Positions 26,382 to 39,400 are shown, counted from the stretch's first letter. The stretch is 64,000 nucleotides of DNA from Rhizophagus irregularis (GCF_026210795.1 NC_089455.1:2480001-2544000); one strand, 5' to 3'. Made by a program: numbers and translations. Notes: generated from the letters alone by a model not told the origin.

Positions 26382-28098
26382 TCTTGATAAGAAAGAGTAG
26401 AAGGATAAATAATGAGTAAAATTAATTATTGAAAGAATTGAAGAGATCCAGGCGCATTATATACAGTATATATATACGTTCAAACTTCATAATTATGTAT
26501 TAAATAATTTACGTTTCGATAGTTCGCTGTGTTCCACGACATTATATAATTAAATTGAATTTTCTTGTTTTCTATTATCGAAACCATATTTTTTTTGGGG
26601 TATGTACTTTAATCACGTAAACAAAAAATTAAATTTTTCTTGTAAATTTTATTCGTCTCTTGAAAAAAAAATTGTAATATTTGTAATACAATAATTTATG
26701 AGATTAATTAGTATTATAAGATAATTTTTTAATAAAAATTGAACAACGATTTTAATACAAAATTGTACTAAATTTTTTTTTTTGTTATCGTATGTAAAAT
26801 GTGATGTATTGTGTTACAGTTAAAGATATTTAGGACAGAAAGATTTTTTATTGAAATATCGTCTCTGCGAATCGTACATCCTAAAAAAAAAACACGGCTG
26901 TCAGCGGATGGAGGTACAAATTTTACTAAATAAATGAATTAAAAATTCGCAAAATATACAAACAAAAAAATTCATTATGACGTTTATGATGTCGACATAT
27001 ACCGAATTTCTCCCAATCAGCAGCGATTTTCAATGAGATACAGATCTGTTGATCACGCGGTTAGGTTGTACATAGCTGTTACTGCGGATAAAACGGTAAA
27101 CACTTTTAGAAAATAATACAAGTATTTTTAAAAAACAACTTGAGAATATAATTGTTCCAGTATCCGGAACATATTAATTGGTACTATAAATAACTATGGT
27201 TCCAGTACCCGAGGCATATTAAGTATTTAAGTGGTACTATAAATAACTAATTAAAAAGTAATTATAGTAATTAAATACTTCCATGTGGTCATAAGGAGTA
27301 AAGAAAAAATGATCCTAGTTTACATTAGTGCGAAATTAAATCCATTGATATAAATTCATCGGGTGTATACGTCGTATAATTGGGATATCTAAGAAAAACT
27401 CCATATAGAGTAATTCTCCCCCCTCCCTTCGGGGCATCATGAATATTTTAGTTATTCACCGATGCGATGTCCATTTGGATCATTTCGTGATACTCTGCGG
27501 TAAAGCTCTATTCATTGTTATTTTTAGACGGTGGATTCCAAATTATAAATGGCATATAATAAGGGATAGACTAGGATTTACCGGTTTATGTTTCAGTACA
27601 AATAACTCCAATTAGCACGTATTTAAATAAAACCTCCTTTTGCAACTTAATAGGGGAATTGGCAATTATATACAAAAAAAAAATATTGCCAAGGGCCCAT
27701 AATATCAAAACTAAAATAAGGAACAAAATCCTTTCCATAATTTAATGCGTGGACAGACATTTATAATTTTCATATGAGCAATATGAGCATTTGTTAATCA
27801 TGCTATTTAACTGCGGAATATCGGTAAGTAGTACAGTATGGTAGAGCTCGAATGTTCGTTATAAAATATTTTATTTTCAAAGAATACGAATAGTAAACAA
27901 TCTATGAGACAAAAAATCGTATACCAAATATACCAAATTCAAATTTATTATTTATATACATATATACTGTATATATATATAGAGTCCTTCGTTACGCTCC
28001 GGACAATGAAACAATTTACAATATTATACATAAATTATTAAATAAATTACTAACACTTTTCTAACCCCCACGGCCCCACCACCCCAAAAAGAAATATT
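26382..28098. other. Intergenic between tandem paralogues, with repeat fragments
   Basis: No gene was found. The promoter side of paralogue 1 has TATA-rich sequence near 26455-26480. About 27163-27250 is a short direct duplication (GTTCCAGTA-CCGG/CGAG...GGTACTATAAATAACTA). About 27350-27470 is related to 35620-35710. 27982-28010 is an inverted head fragment of the 19-21 kb repeat family (minus strand TTGTCCGGAGCGTAACGAAG). Confidence 0.5.
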
Positions 28099-29547
28099 CT
28101 AAGTTTCCGTAATATTATTATTATTAATCTTTTTTTTAAGAGATTCTCTTTCAAAAACTAAAACATCATGATAATATTTAGCGAAACCAGAAAAAGTACT
28201 TGAATAAGTTACAACAACATCCATACCATTAGATATTATTAATAAATCAAGTAAAGGATAAAAAAATTTCGACATTTTTGTATTTTTATCAAAAGTATAA
28301 GATATTTTCATTAAAGGATTAACAAAATCATCAAAATCATTGATTGTGAAAACACAAGAAAATGTTGAAAAGATTTTTGATAATGTAACATGAGGATTTG
28401 AAGAATCTGTCGCTATAAATATAATTTTTTTGTTCAATAATTTACAATCATTAAGAGATAGATTTTTAATATTATTCGAATTTATCGTTTGATTTGAAAT
28501 CTTTTGATATTTTTTCAACTTTTCAATAACTTGATCAATGATATTTTCCAAATTATGTTTAAATCTTCCATCAGCAGTTCTAACATGAGCACCCAAAAAA
28601 TTTCCGAAACCACCCAATTCATTAATTATATTATTAGATACATCTAATAAAGTGGGATGAGAAAGTTTAAGACTTCTAAGCATATCAATTCTCCATTTAA
28701 TAACATTTTTATTTCTATAATCTATTCTAGTACTTCCAAATAATGTATCCACATGAATTAATTTTTCTTCTCTCTTTCGTAAATCACTAATTAAATAAGG
28801 AGTTTCATATTTACTTAAAATATAACTATTATTAGAATTTTCAGTATCAAAAAATCTATAATAATACTTATTATCATTACTAATAACGTATACATCGTTA
28901 TTATCTTCTAATAAACCTTGTAAAGTAATATTATAATTATTATTATTATTCGTATTATTCGTTTCTTTAATAGGAATATTACAAATATTAAATAAACCCT
29001 CGATAGAAAAATCATAACCTCTATGTATAATCTTAATTTCATTTTTAATCCAACTAAAATCAATTATTTCTTCCCAATTTATTAATTCAAAATTATCATA
29101 AGCTTCATATTCTGGGGAACAATGATCTGAATATTTAATATCACATAATAATCTATCTTTCTTTATATTAGTATTATTAATTAATTGATTATTAAGATAA
29201 TATAATGGTGAATGAGAAATACTTAAAACTTTATGTTCAGTTTGTAATATTGATGGAACTATTAAAGTACGATTTGTTAAATAAGCAAGTACTATAGCAT
29301 TTTTTAATTCAATAAATTGATTATGAAATTGACTATGTGGAAGATATGTTAAGAATTTTTCATTTTGAATCGGAAAATCTTGAGAATCTTCAATAATATC
29401 ATAATCTTCAATTGAACATTTTAATTCTAATGGATTAGAAAAACATTCTTTATATGAAAAAAAGAATACGAGAATAGTAAATAATATTAGGAGAGGATAA
29501 GTTGTTCTAAATAATCTTTTATAAGAAAATCTTAGCGTTTGAAAGTA

Positions 29548-29583
<36 letters not shown>

Positions 29584-29622
29584 ATAATAATTATTATTAT
29601 GATTTTTTTTATCAAGTGGCAT
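28099..29622 (-). CDS. O-fucosyltransferase-like type II membrane protein (paralogue 2)
   Basis: A single-exon 507-aa paralogue of the 24.9 kb gene. It has the same order: Asn-rich cytoplasmic tail, membrane segment (LLILFTILVFFF), FLTYLPHSQFHNQFIELKNA, IFIATDSSNPHVTLSKIF and a C-terminal STFSGFAKYYHD. The poly-Asn is encoded by an (ATT/AAT)n microsatellite at about 29541-29605 and differs in length and position from paralogue 1. The nucleotide-sugar motif is at identical residue numbers but altered: H346 V R348 T A350 D351 instead of HVRTGD. GTPNSTFS is VTYSSTFS here. The catalytic Arg is kept. The enzyme may have a different donor or acceptor, or reduced activity (inference). Tandem duplication is the simplest origin. 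Confidence 0.8.
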
Positions 29623-31375
29623 TTTTATGAATTTCGAATTTCGAATATTTTTTTTTTTTATGTAGAAAAAAAAATATTATTAAATAAAAGAAAAAAAAAT
29701 TCGAATTCTTATAAGAGAAGAAAAAAAATTCTTTTTTTTTTGTTATCTTATCAAACTCAAACCTTACATTGTTTCCTATGCATTTTCCAAGTACGAGATA
29801 AAATATTACAAAATTTCTTTTTTAGGCATAGCAAGAAATGATAACATTTATTTATATATTTATTATTATTTTTTTTTTTATTGTAAAATGAAAAACTTTG
29901 TTTTCATATCTTTGAAAAAAAAAAGCCAAAGAAATGCACACGTAATCAAAAAAAATATATTCGGTAAATTTTTAACAGTCTCCGGGAAACGAGCCCTGTA
30001 ACAAGGATGAATTCGTTTCATCAATAAAATGCATGAATCTTAAACTAAATTTGGAAAGGTTTGTTAAATTGGCTGAAATGGATGTTCGGTAGGGTTAATT
30101 AAATGTTCCATTTAACTTAAATAATTCCTAATTTAGAAAAATCATATGTCTTTCATCATGTTGTGCAATTTAATAACAGTTATTTAAATAAAATTTTGTC
30201 AAACAAAAACTTTGATAACTTTTTTATTTTTAAACCTTGTTTCTTTATATATCTTTATATATAAAACTTGATATTGTTCCAAAAATGTTGTTATTTAAAA
30301 TAGATTATTCGTATTAGATAAATGACCTCGAAAAGGAAATACACGAGAATAAAGAATTAACCAAATATCTTGTTGATCTTATAATATTCCATGTGCATTT
30401 TTTTAATACGAAATGTTTTAAGCAATTTTTTACATTTTTGTTCCCATTATAATTATTGTTTTTTTTTTCATACTAATTTTTTAAATTAAAAAACCATATG
30501 AAAATTTGATATAATTTAATTAATTTTTCATTATAAACAATATTGTTACTATAAATAAAAATATAAATCTACAGATTTACAAGATTTACATTCCTTTTTT
30601 AATCTTTTAATCGTAATTTTTTTATAAATTTTTTTCCCAAAAAAAAGAATGAACAAATTCTTCGGGTTAATCATTTTTTTTTAGGATAATCATTTTTTTT
30701 TTTTGATAATCCTAAAAAAAAAAAACTTTTTGTTGTACGATTATATGAAAAATAATTTAATATGAATGATAAAATATGGAATATTTTTTAAAACTGAGAG
30801 ATTTTATTTATTTAATTGGTTTAAACCATATGAAACAGATTATTCTTTTTTATAATAGAAATTATGGATTTTCTATTTATTCTTTTTTTATATTATAATC
30901 TATTAAATCTATTAAATCTTATGAAAATTTAAATATTAAAATAAAAAAACTTCTCATGCTCTCATACTCTCTTATTCATAAATTAAATGACATATCTTAC
31001 CTTACTTAATCTTAAATTGGATCTACTCATGATGATTCTCGGCAGTTGTCCGAGTTGTAGTGTCCGAGTGCCCGTTCCGTTATTCGCGTGATCTTAACTG
31101 TCGCGTTTCTTTATCTCATACAATCGATTCTATTAAATCATTAATATATATGGTTATCATTGATAATCATTTTTTTTTTAATTATTATCTCTTCATTTTC
31201 GTGTCGTGGAGAAAAGAATGAAGATCTTTTAAAAATGTTGAAAATAATATAAATATACCCTGTATTTTGACTTGAAAAAAAAAAAAATTAGAAATTAAAT
31301 AAGATAAATTCAAATAATATCATATAATACATTCATATATTAAAAAAATTTTTTTTTCTTTAAAAGTTATCAAAA
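29623..31375. other. Intergenic, no gene supported
   Basis: AT-rich. The plus-strand open frame 29539-29841 is an ATT-repeat artefact antisense to paralogue 2. A near-perfect hairpin of TTAGGATAATC and GATAATCCTAA with T/A extensions lies at about 30678-30722. A less AT-rich patch (about 31030-31100, GTCCGAG repeats) lies upstream of the secreted-protein gene and may be part of its promoter. Confidence 0.4.
31248..31255 (+). promoter_or_regulatory. Candidate TATA box (TATAAATA)
   Basis: TATAAATA lies 121 bp upstream of the ATG at 31376. The same octamer precedes the paralogue at 51687, at 51519-51526. Confidence 0.4.
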
Positions 31376-31908
31376 ATGAACAAATTTATAAAATTTACCG
31401 TCGGTGCTATTTTAGCTCTCCTCATCGTTTCTCTTGTTCATGGAGGTAAATATTTATAAAATATATCTTAACTTTTCCTTTCTTAATGTATAAAAGTGTA
31501 TTTAACCTTTCTTTGGGACTTCCACCAGAACCACTTGTAGCCCGTCAATATGGTGATGATCCATCAGCAGGAACAACAACTTCTTCTACATTATTAGGAG
31601 GAAAATTACCAATTCCTGATGCCACTCCAACTGCTTCTGTTGATACCTTCACTGCGGATACAACCTATGGTGCTCCATCTGGTTCCCCATCTGCTCCACC
31701 AGTACCAGGTTATACTCCTTCTGGCACCGGTTCATTGATATCACAATGGGCTTCATTAACTGCTAAAGGTGTACCATCAAATCCAACTACTGCCCCAACT
31801 GCAACTGCTCCTGCTAAACCAGCTGAAACACCAAATAGCGCAAATAAATTCGAATCTGGTTTAATCAATGTTGCCATAATTGCTGGAATTGTCACTTATT
31901 TCTATTAA
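31376..31908 (+). CDS. Small secreted Pro/Ala/Thr-rich GPI-type protein (paralogue A)
   Basis: Two exons, 31376-31445 and 31529-31908, joined in phase 1 by an 83 bp GT-AG intron, give 149 aa. Exon 1 is almost exactly the signal peptide (MNKFIKFTVGAILALLIVSL + VHG). The mature part begins EPLVARQYGDDPSAG, is rich in Pro/Ala/Thr/Ser/Gly without cysteines, and ends in a hydrophobic tail (LINVAIIAGIVTYFY) typical of GPI attachment after an Asn/Ser site. The gene at 51687 shares the exon layout, the E-x-L-x-x-R-Q start of the mature part and an ESGL-hydrophobic tail. A dead relative lies at 48052. It is probably a cell-wall mannoprotein-like surface protein; no catalytic domain is visible. Confidence 0.75.
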
Positions 31909-32878
31909 ATCATTAAATTATTATTTATTTAGAAATTTTAATTTTTTTTTTTTTAAAAAAAAAGAAAAGATCACAAAATGCCGAAATTTTTATTTTTTAT
32001 ATTTCATTTATTTATTTATTTTTATTAATTTACTTAAATAATTTAGTAATTTAGTAATTAGTTCCTTTTTTATTTATTTTCGTTTAATATATCTTTATAG
32101 TAATTAACCCTTATATACCCCTTGATGGTGAGATTATTATGGGAAACTTAATTTTAATTAAATTTTTTTTTAATGGCATTTAACATAAAAAAATTGCATT
32201 TATTGTAACAAATTTGATTGGTTTTATAAAAGCTGTAAGACAGAAATAAAAATCTTCTTCTACTTCTACCGATCAAAATTAAAAGCGAATAACTTTTTTT
32301 AACGTTTTTTAAAACAATTGAAACAATTGAATACTAAAATAATATAAGCAATATCTAATCTCAAAAATGTGTACCATAAAAATGCCGTACGAACTTTAAC
32401 CCAACTGAACTGTTAGTAAAGTTGATCGTTTTTTTACATGCTAATCATCAATTTATTTTGTGTCTTATTTAAATTTGATTGGCAAAATCGGCCCAATGGT
32501 TAATGTCAACTAATACATACTATACATGATCTGATTTTTTTCCCCCAAGCTTGACAATTTACAGTACAACCTATGAAATTTTCCTCCCTTTACATTTGTA
32601 ACACGTTATAACACGTTACAAACACGTTACATTAAAGTATACAATAAAAAGAATTAAAGGATTATCATGTATTTTTGTAAATCTGTAGATTTTTTATAGT
32701 AAATGACTAAAATTCATTTTGGATTATATTAATTTCATTTTGAAATTATTAAAAGACCTAAATTTAACAATTTTGAAAAAACAAGATTTTCTTAATGCAA
32801 GTGAAAAATTAAAATGAAAAAAATTTTTGTTTAAGGTTGATAGAGTTGATAGATAATAAAAAATTAAAATTTGATCTA

Positions 32879-33338
32879 CAGTCGCCACGTTTCAAAGTGT
32901 TTTGTTTCGGTATATCTGATTTGGTGAATTCGATATATGATATTCATATTATATACCAAACTGTTCGGTATATAATTAAATTATGGTAGCATATAATATT
33001 AAATGTTCGGATGATTACATGACTTACCATAACACTATGATTTATTTATGTGATCATTCGATTTTTTAAGTATTTGTATTTACCAGCTATTCAAATGGGG
33101 AATTTGTGGAAATAATTTTCCGCAGATACGTCCATTCTCTTATATTACTAATTAAAGTCACGTGATATTTCGGTATACTAAATATGCTAAATAAGTTAAA
33201 TAAGTTCGGATGCGGTGTATAGTAATTTATTATGTGATTTCGTGCAATTAATTATAAAAAAAAATTGGTTCAGTACAACAAGTTTTCAATATAACAAGTT
33301 TTCGGTACAAACAGGTTCGTTATAACCAGTGGCGACTG
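32879..33338. mobile_element. 460 bp TA-flanked non-autonomous element (pogo-like)
   Basis: The ends are CAGTCGCCAC and GTGGCGACTG, flanked by TA at 32877-32878 and 33339-33340. The interior repeats TTCGGTATA-type motifs and carries TCACGTGATA, but no open frame. The CAGT start with TA duplication fits pogo/Tigger-type elements. Confidence 0.55.
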
Positions 33339-33383
33339 TATTGTAAATAAAATTACAACATAATTAATTATAAACAAATCTAG

Positions 33384-33560
33384 TCAGTGTTGGCACTTGG
33401 CCGTTGGCCAGTTTGGCCGGTCAAACTGGGCCAAATGCCAATTCAGCCTTAATAAAATATTTGTATTTTTTTTATTTGGTCAAAATTTGGCCATGGTTGG
33501 CCATTGACCGTTTGGAGCCAAACTGGCCAAAAAAATCCTTGGTCGTGGCCTGGCTCATAG
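33384..33560. repeat. TTGGCC-rich short repeat
   Basis: Multiple TTGGCCA/TTGGCCG motifs occur in both orientations, including CCAGTTTG-GCCGG-TCAAACTGG at about 33408. It appears to be the core of a small foldback repeat. A 63-codon open frame across it is not supported as a gene. Confidence 0.35.
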
Positions 33561-33639
33561 TAGTAAAATACACCAACCTTTCTCAAAAATGGTAATCGCA
33601 TTTGCTCGCCATCCAGTGATCATGGGAAGATAATTAAAA

Positions 33640-34110
33640 GCTCATTGGATTCGTCATCACAGGACACATCAAATTTTTGTATTTCTGTAATTGATAGATG
33701 ATGAATTATCCTCAAAAGCCTCTAACATCTAAATTAAAAAATGCCAATAACTTTTCATCTATTGAAGCTAGGACATGAAAATACCACCATTAGATGTTTC
33801 TCATCATGATGAATCTAATGAGGTTTAATCTATTCGTCTAAAACCAATAAATAATGTAACGTCTTGATATTTCTGCGTCCAATCGGTAAACATACATTAA
33901 AAGATATTGAATTTTCAAAAAATCAATTTTTAAGATGCAAAATGTCAAGGTGCTACATCGTCTATTGATCGTAAAAGGATGAACCAAAGCTGATTAAATT
34001 CGTCATGATGAGATGCATCGATTTTCATGTCTCTAGTTTCAATAGATAAAAAGTTATCGTCATTTTTTAGTTTAGAGACTTTTGATGATAAGTGTTAACT
34101 AATCATGATC
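33640..34110. repeat. Large foldback element, arms about 120 bp
   Basis: The left arm (about 33708-33835) and the right arm (about 33984-34105) are inverse copies. For example, TCATCTATTGAAGCTAGGAC at the left pairs with the inverse of CTCTAGTTTCAATAGATAAA at the right, and CATCATGATGAATCTAA pairs with TTAAATTCGTCATGATG. The spacer is about 150 bp. There is no coding capacity. Confidence 0.6.
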
Positions 34111-35146
34111 TATATTATATCCCAGAAATAAAAAATATATCATTCGATGCGTCTTGTTACGATGTTTTAATTATCTTTTTTACGATATACGATTCCTTGT
34201 AAAAAATTTATTCCGTATTTTTTTTATTCCAAGTTATTTTTACAGAAATTACGGATGAAATTTATTACAGGGATTTATTGTGGTTTTCAAAATTATTGAA
34301 ATTGATAGATTTTTCATACCCTATAAAAAATTTTTCAGAAAAATGATCACGTGTCTTCGGAATAAAAACTATTGGGATTTACCTCATTTAAAAAAAATTG
34401 AATTATACCCGGGTTTAAATCAAAAAAAAAAAATTTTTGTCTAATAAAATATCCGGATATATTACTATGGGGGTAAGCGGAAAAAGGGATCCTTAGGCAG
34501 TGCTATACGGTAAGTTATTTTGCAATTTGAACTTTAAGTAGTTTTTCTACCTTTGAGGCCTGATTTTTTTTTTTAGGAATTTTATAATTAATGCAAGAAA
34601 TGGCCTCGTAACTTTTTAATAAAGTCGTATCCTTAATCTTTATATCCTTTTTTTTCTCAAAATGCAGAATCGTTAAAGCCGCACATCTAATTGAACATGA
34701 AATATAAATAAATACATAATGGGTAGTCACAAATCATATCGAATAAATGCTTTGTTAAATTAAAAAATCATTTGCATATTATCATTATTATATTATAGAA
34801 ATTAATTGATATTATCATCATTATATTTAATTTGAACTTATATTGTCATTATTATAAAAAAATCTAAATTAATAATTTTTATTATATATAACTTGACATA
34901 ATTTCAATTTATATAGCTGACCGTGCACCGTGCATTTTACATATATTTTCAGGATATTTTTTGTACAATTTCTGTACGAAAAAACACAAAAAAAACACAA
35001 AAACACAAAACACAAAACAGATTTCATCTGGAAATTATCTAGGTAATATACGGCGGAAAATGTACGTAAAATATCCCGAAAAAAAAAAATTCACATTGTG
35101 AAGAATTTTATCAATTTCAAAACCACAATAATATTCTTAAAAAAAA

Positions 35147-35180
35147 TGCCGTCCAAATACTTTTGGTAGGTGGTGTACAT
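35147..35180. repeat. Possible Tc1-like terminal repeat fragment
   Basis: CCGTCCAAATACTTTTGGTA resembles the inner end of Tc1-type terminal repeats (a GTCC-AAATACTTTTGG pattern). No partner terminus or transposase was found nearby, so this is a solitary fragment at best. Confidence 0.25.
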
Positions 35181-35549
35181 GGTTCAAAAATTTTATGAAC
35201 AAATTATACAAGAATCCTACCAGGTTCGCCGAATCTCATGAGAACACCTATACAATTCAAGAAAAAATCACGTACCTGTTCGTTATTGAATTCTGATCCG
35301 GAGTTCTTAAAAAGCGTTAAAAATACAGCAAAACGAATGTGTTGATCAATGGAAATTCATGCGATTTTTTCAGATTTCCCTCTTTTCTCAAACTTGATAC
35401 TTATTAAACTTCTTAACGGTAAAGATTCTCCCAGATTCTCTGATAAATATAGTCGCTACAGCCTATCATATGTAATAAAAATCAATAACTACATGTCTAC
35501 ATCTTTTTGAAAACATTTTAAATTTATATAAATAGAACGTATTATCCCA

Positions 35550-35720
35550 TCGGTATTATGTATACACCAATGGATTTTTTTGTAAATTACTCCACCGGTA
35601 TAAAAAAAAGTATAAAATCCATCGGCGTATACGTCATACACAATGAGATAAGCCTGTTATTACTCCATATACACCGACCCTTCGGCAAGGCATCGGTGAA
35701 TATTTCAGTTAGCACAAATT
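35550..35720. repeat. Dispersed repeat shared with 27350-27470
   Basis: The segment with GTATACGTC, ACTCCATATACACCGACCC and CTTCGGCAAGGCATCGGTGA is related to 27370-27455 (GTATACGTCG, ACTCCATATAGAG, CTTCGGGGCATC, TATTCACCGATG). Its left part has inverse copies GTATACACCAATGGATTTT and AAAATCCATCGGCGTATAC. Confidence 0.45.
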
Positions 35721-36010
35721 TTACCATAATAAAGTGCGCTGATGACTGTATCCGCACATTTAGCCACAAAATTTATGTACGCACGTGCACATTCAAATAA
35801 AAAATTGAGGTCGGATTTGCACACATATATTGTGCGCAAATTAATTACCATGCTCGGAGCGAGCATTCCGCACATTAATTTTAGATTTAAACCTATTAAT
35901 TCATTCATTCTCAAAATGTATCATTTTCAGTACAGTTTATCAAAACAATAAAAAGCAATATATTTGTTCTAAAATAGACAAAGCATTCATTACCATCACC
36001 ATTTTTATAA

Positions 36011-36295
36011 GGGATTAAAATTTGAACGCACCTGCGTTTTGAACGCACCTCCCTTTTTTGGAAATTTTTATATAATAAAAATACTGATCATTTTATCACG
36101 TGATACCGGCGAATTTCTGATTTTTTTGAATAAACGCAATTTATACCTTATACACCTATAAATAAACTCACGTTATATGCGTATTTTTGCCTCCTCTACA
36201 ACTTTACTTACTATGACAAAAGGGGTTTAAAACTTCATTTTTGACTTATACCATGGGGGTGCGTTCAAACGCAGGTGCGTTTAAATTTTAAACCC
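36011..36295. mobile_element. 285 bp MITE with perfect 9 bp target duplication
   Basis: The terminal inverted repeats are about 40 bp long: GGGATTAAAATTTGAACGCA then CCTGCGTTTTGAACGCACC at the left, with the inverse (GGTGCGTTCAAACGCAGG then TGCGTTTAAATTTTAAACCC) at the right. Exact direct repeats TTTTTATAA flank it at 36002-36010 and 36296-36304. A 9 bp duplication with long terminal repeats fits Mutator-type (MULE) non-autonomous elements. It ends 161 bp before the ATG of the channel-like gene, so it sits in that promoter. Confidence 0.8.
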
Positions 36296-36464
36296 TTTTT
36301 ATAATTCCTATGATTATCCTAATAAATATTTAAAAGGTGTATCGTACGACAACATTCCCTTTGGCTAATAAGGAAATATACTTATATATATGTCCTCATT
36401 GCACATCTTTTATAAAAGCATTGGATTTAAATAAATTTAACCCTTCTAAGGTTCTGATTATAAA

Positions 36465-39400
36465 ATGAGTCACGACGTAATTATTCCCGTAGAAACTACA
36501 GATAACCCACATAACGGTAGACCTATTACCAAAATAGAATTATCTCCAAAAAGCCAATATCTCGTTACGTATAGCGAAGAGGACCATTCAATTGTCGGGT
36601 GGAATGTAAAAGATATAGATGAAGGAAAACTTAAATTGGACATTTCTGTTAAAATAAGTGATACAATCAAAAATCTGAACCAAATGCGTATTTCCGATGA
36701 TAAGAAGCTCGTGTATATTTATAATGATAATAAATCTATAGGTAAATAATAATTATTTATAGCGCAAATTCAAAAAAAAAAAATTGTTATATAACTAAAT
36801 AAATATTTATTTAATGACATTTTGTTAGAAATAATCGATTTGAATAATGATCAAAAAATTGAATTATATTTTTGCAAACATCTTACTTCGTATTATTGTG
36901 TCTTTAACCTAAAAGATGAATTTATTTTATACAGTGATATTAATCATTCGGCTGGTGATAATAAAATTATTTGGATTTGTTCTACGCAAACTAAAAATAA
37001 CAAATGGACATGCAAAAAAATTTACATGATATCTGATGATGTTGAATTGCTTAGTATATCAAAATATGACAAACTTTATCTAATTTCAAATGACTGCATT
37101 TACGAATTGAATATTCTTACCGGGAAAAGTATGAAAATATTTGTAAATAAGAATGAGGTAATAAAAATTATTCTGTTCAACTATTCGAAAGTATATAATC
37201 ACTAATTATTATTTATTATTAGTTGGAAGCAGAAAACGTTAAGATTTTATGTAATGAAATATTTATTTGTCTAAAGATCGATGATAAAATTATTATTTAT
37301 TCGGTTGAATTAGGAAATCCTATTGTTTCTTTGGATATAAATAACGGTATTGATTGGTTTAAATTAAAAAAAAATTATATTACTACTATTAAGCATTTTT
37401 ATTAACATCAATCTTTATTTAGATACTCAACTATATAATTTTATGAAACATCCTGGCTTAAATCCTTTATTACTATCATTATTTTCTTTGTTTGATGATG
37501 TATCGAGTAGTGAAATTTGGAATTCCATCATGGAAGATTTTTGGAAAGAATTTTTGAAACAATTAAAGGAGAATAATAAACTACCAAACGAATATAATGG
37601 AAAAAAATTACCAATTCTACCGATTTTGTTTGATTACACAACTAAATATGCATTTGGAATTCTAGATGGGTTCATTTGGAAGATTAAATTTAAGTTTGAT
37701 AAAAGGTTTTCATTAAAACATTCTAATGAATTAAATGGTGAAAATGATGAAAGCTGGAACGTCAAATGTGATTATACTTACGAATACTTGAGTATTCTTC
37801 TATATACAGATACTATATATGCATTTATTAAAAAAGCAAAAAGTTATAAAGATGAGCATGAATTAATTCAAGATTTAATTAAATGGAAAATAAAGATTGA
37901 AAATGAAAAAATTAAATTAGAAGTTTTAAATAAGGATGAAAGTGGTGAATGGAATTCAATTATTACGAGAATTGAAAATTTTAATATTATAAAAAGAAAA
38001 GGAATCATTTTACGTGGAATCAAATTATATAATAATGGTGATATTGTCATATTAACAACAATTGGTCTTTTAATTTATCATCTTAACGAAAATAATAAGT
38101 CTATTTCTTTGAAATATTTTTATTTCACAGATTTATACTTAAAGAATTCTCCAACAAAACAAGATATAGCAAAATATCAAGAAGATGAAGAAAAATATAA
38201 ACAAACCATTAAAAAATGCATGAATATTTTACGATATCATTACAAAAAAGTATTTTTAAATTCCACTTTACCTATATCAAATTATAATAGTTTTAAATCA
38301 AATGATGAATGGGTTTCATTTGTAATAGATAATAAGGAAAGTCTTTTGAAAAATGGTGTTGAATTGTTAAAATTTGCAATTAAAGAACATAATTTAGAAT
38401 TGGTAGAAGATATTTACAAAAAATGCATAAGTTATTTTAAACAAGATTTAAGAAATAATAAGATATTTTTAAGTATTGTTACTTCTACATCACAAATATT
38501 GAATGAATATTACCCAGAGTATATTTCAAAATATTCATCAGAAACAACCATGATTATAGATTCCCCTTTATATAATATAGAGTATCAAAGTAATGATTTA
38601 CATCTCTATTCTTTTTCCCAAAATCCTCAATTATTTAATTTGTCTCAATCTATTTTGTGGACAAAATACCAGCATTCACTATTTATAATCACTGAAAAAA
38701 GAAAAAAGAAATCAATTGTAATAACAATATTATTTGCAATTCAACTTTTAATATTGCTTTTAATGTTGCCCATTTTTATCCCTACATTTTTTATATTATC
38801 AAAATACTATTTTATTAATGATATTTATAGGAATGACATATTTTCTGGAGTGTATTTTGATAAAGTCTTAAAATTTTTAAAAATCAGTTCAAAACATATA
38901 TCAATTCCTACCATTACTTTTATGGTTCCTTATATTAAGTTTGTTAACTATCCACAAGATTATAAATGGGTTTGGGAATTAATTAGACCTCAACCTAGTC
39001 CATTTGCTGAAACAATAAATAGAGAAATTTATAAAACATGGACTGGTGAAGCATTAATTAATTTTAAATGGAATACTTATGGAAAATATTATTATGCAAT
39101 AATTTGGATTGGATTTATAGCTTTACTTGGATGTTTTACTATTGTTGCAATTCCTCAACAGCATATTGATTATACTATTCAAAAACAACTTTTAATTACT
39201 TCAATTATACTTGGATTTATTCATCTTAGTTTTGAAATTCGTCAGATTATTTATAATCCTGTTAAATGGATTCGTGATATTTGGAATTTATTTGGTATGT
39301 GTAAAAAATGTTTTTATTATTTTAAGTAAAAAAAATGTAATTAATCACTTTATATAATATTATTATAGATATAATTGCATATCTATTCCCAATTTATACT

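Larger units (their letters stand above)
31909..36464. other. Repeat-rich intergenic region
   Basis: No gene can be supported. It contains the TA-flanked element 32879-33338, a TTGGCC cluster 33384-33560, a large foldback 33640-34110, a Tc1-like end near 35147-35180, a dispersed repeat 35550-35720, a hairpin ATGCTCG/CGAGCAT at 35850-35866 and the 285 bp MITE at 36011-36295. Several 60-80 codon open frames at 35558-35951 overlap on both strands and are compositional. Confidence 0.5.

Noticed and set aside
29539-29841. 100-codon open frame starting with an Ile run
   Set aside because: Antisense to the poly-Asn microsatellite and upstream region of the fucosyltransferase-like gene.
35558-35951. 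Four overlapping 60-80 codon frames on both strands
   Set aside because: Mutually overlapping, lie over a dispersed repeat, and none shows domain or splice support.
37380-37443. Separate small genes suggested by breaks in the channel-like gene near 37.4 kb
   Set aside because: A GT-AG intron at 37347-37422 joins the frames as NND-TQLYNFMKHPG, so this is one gene.
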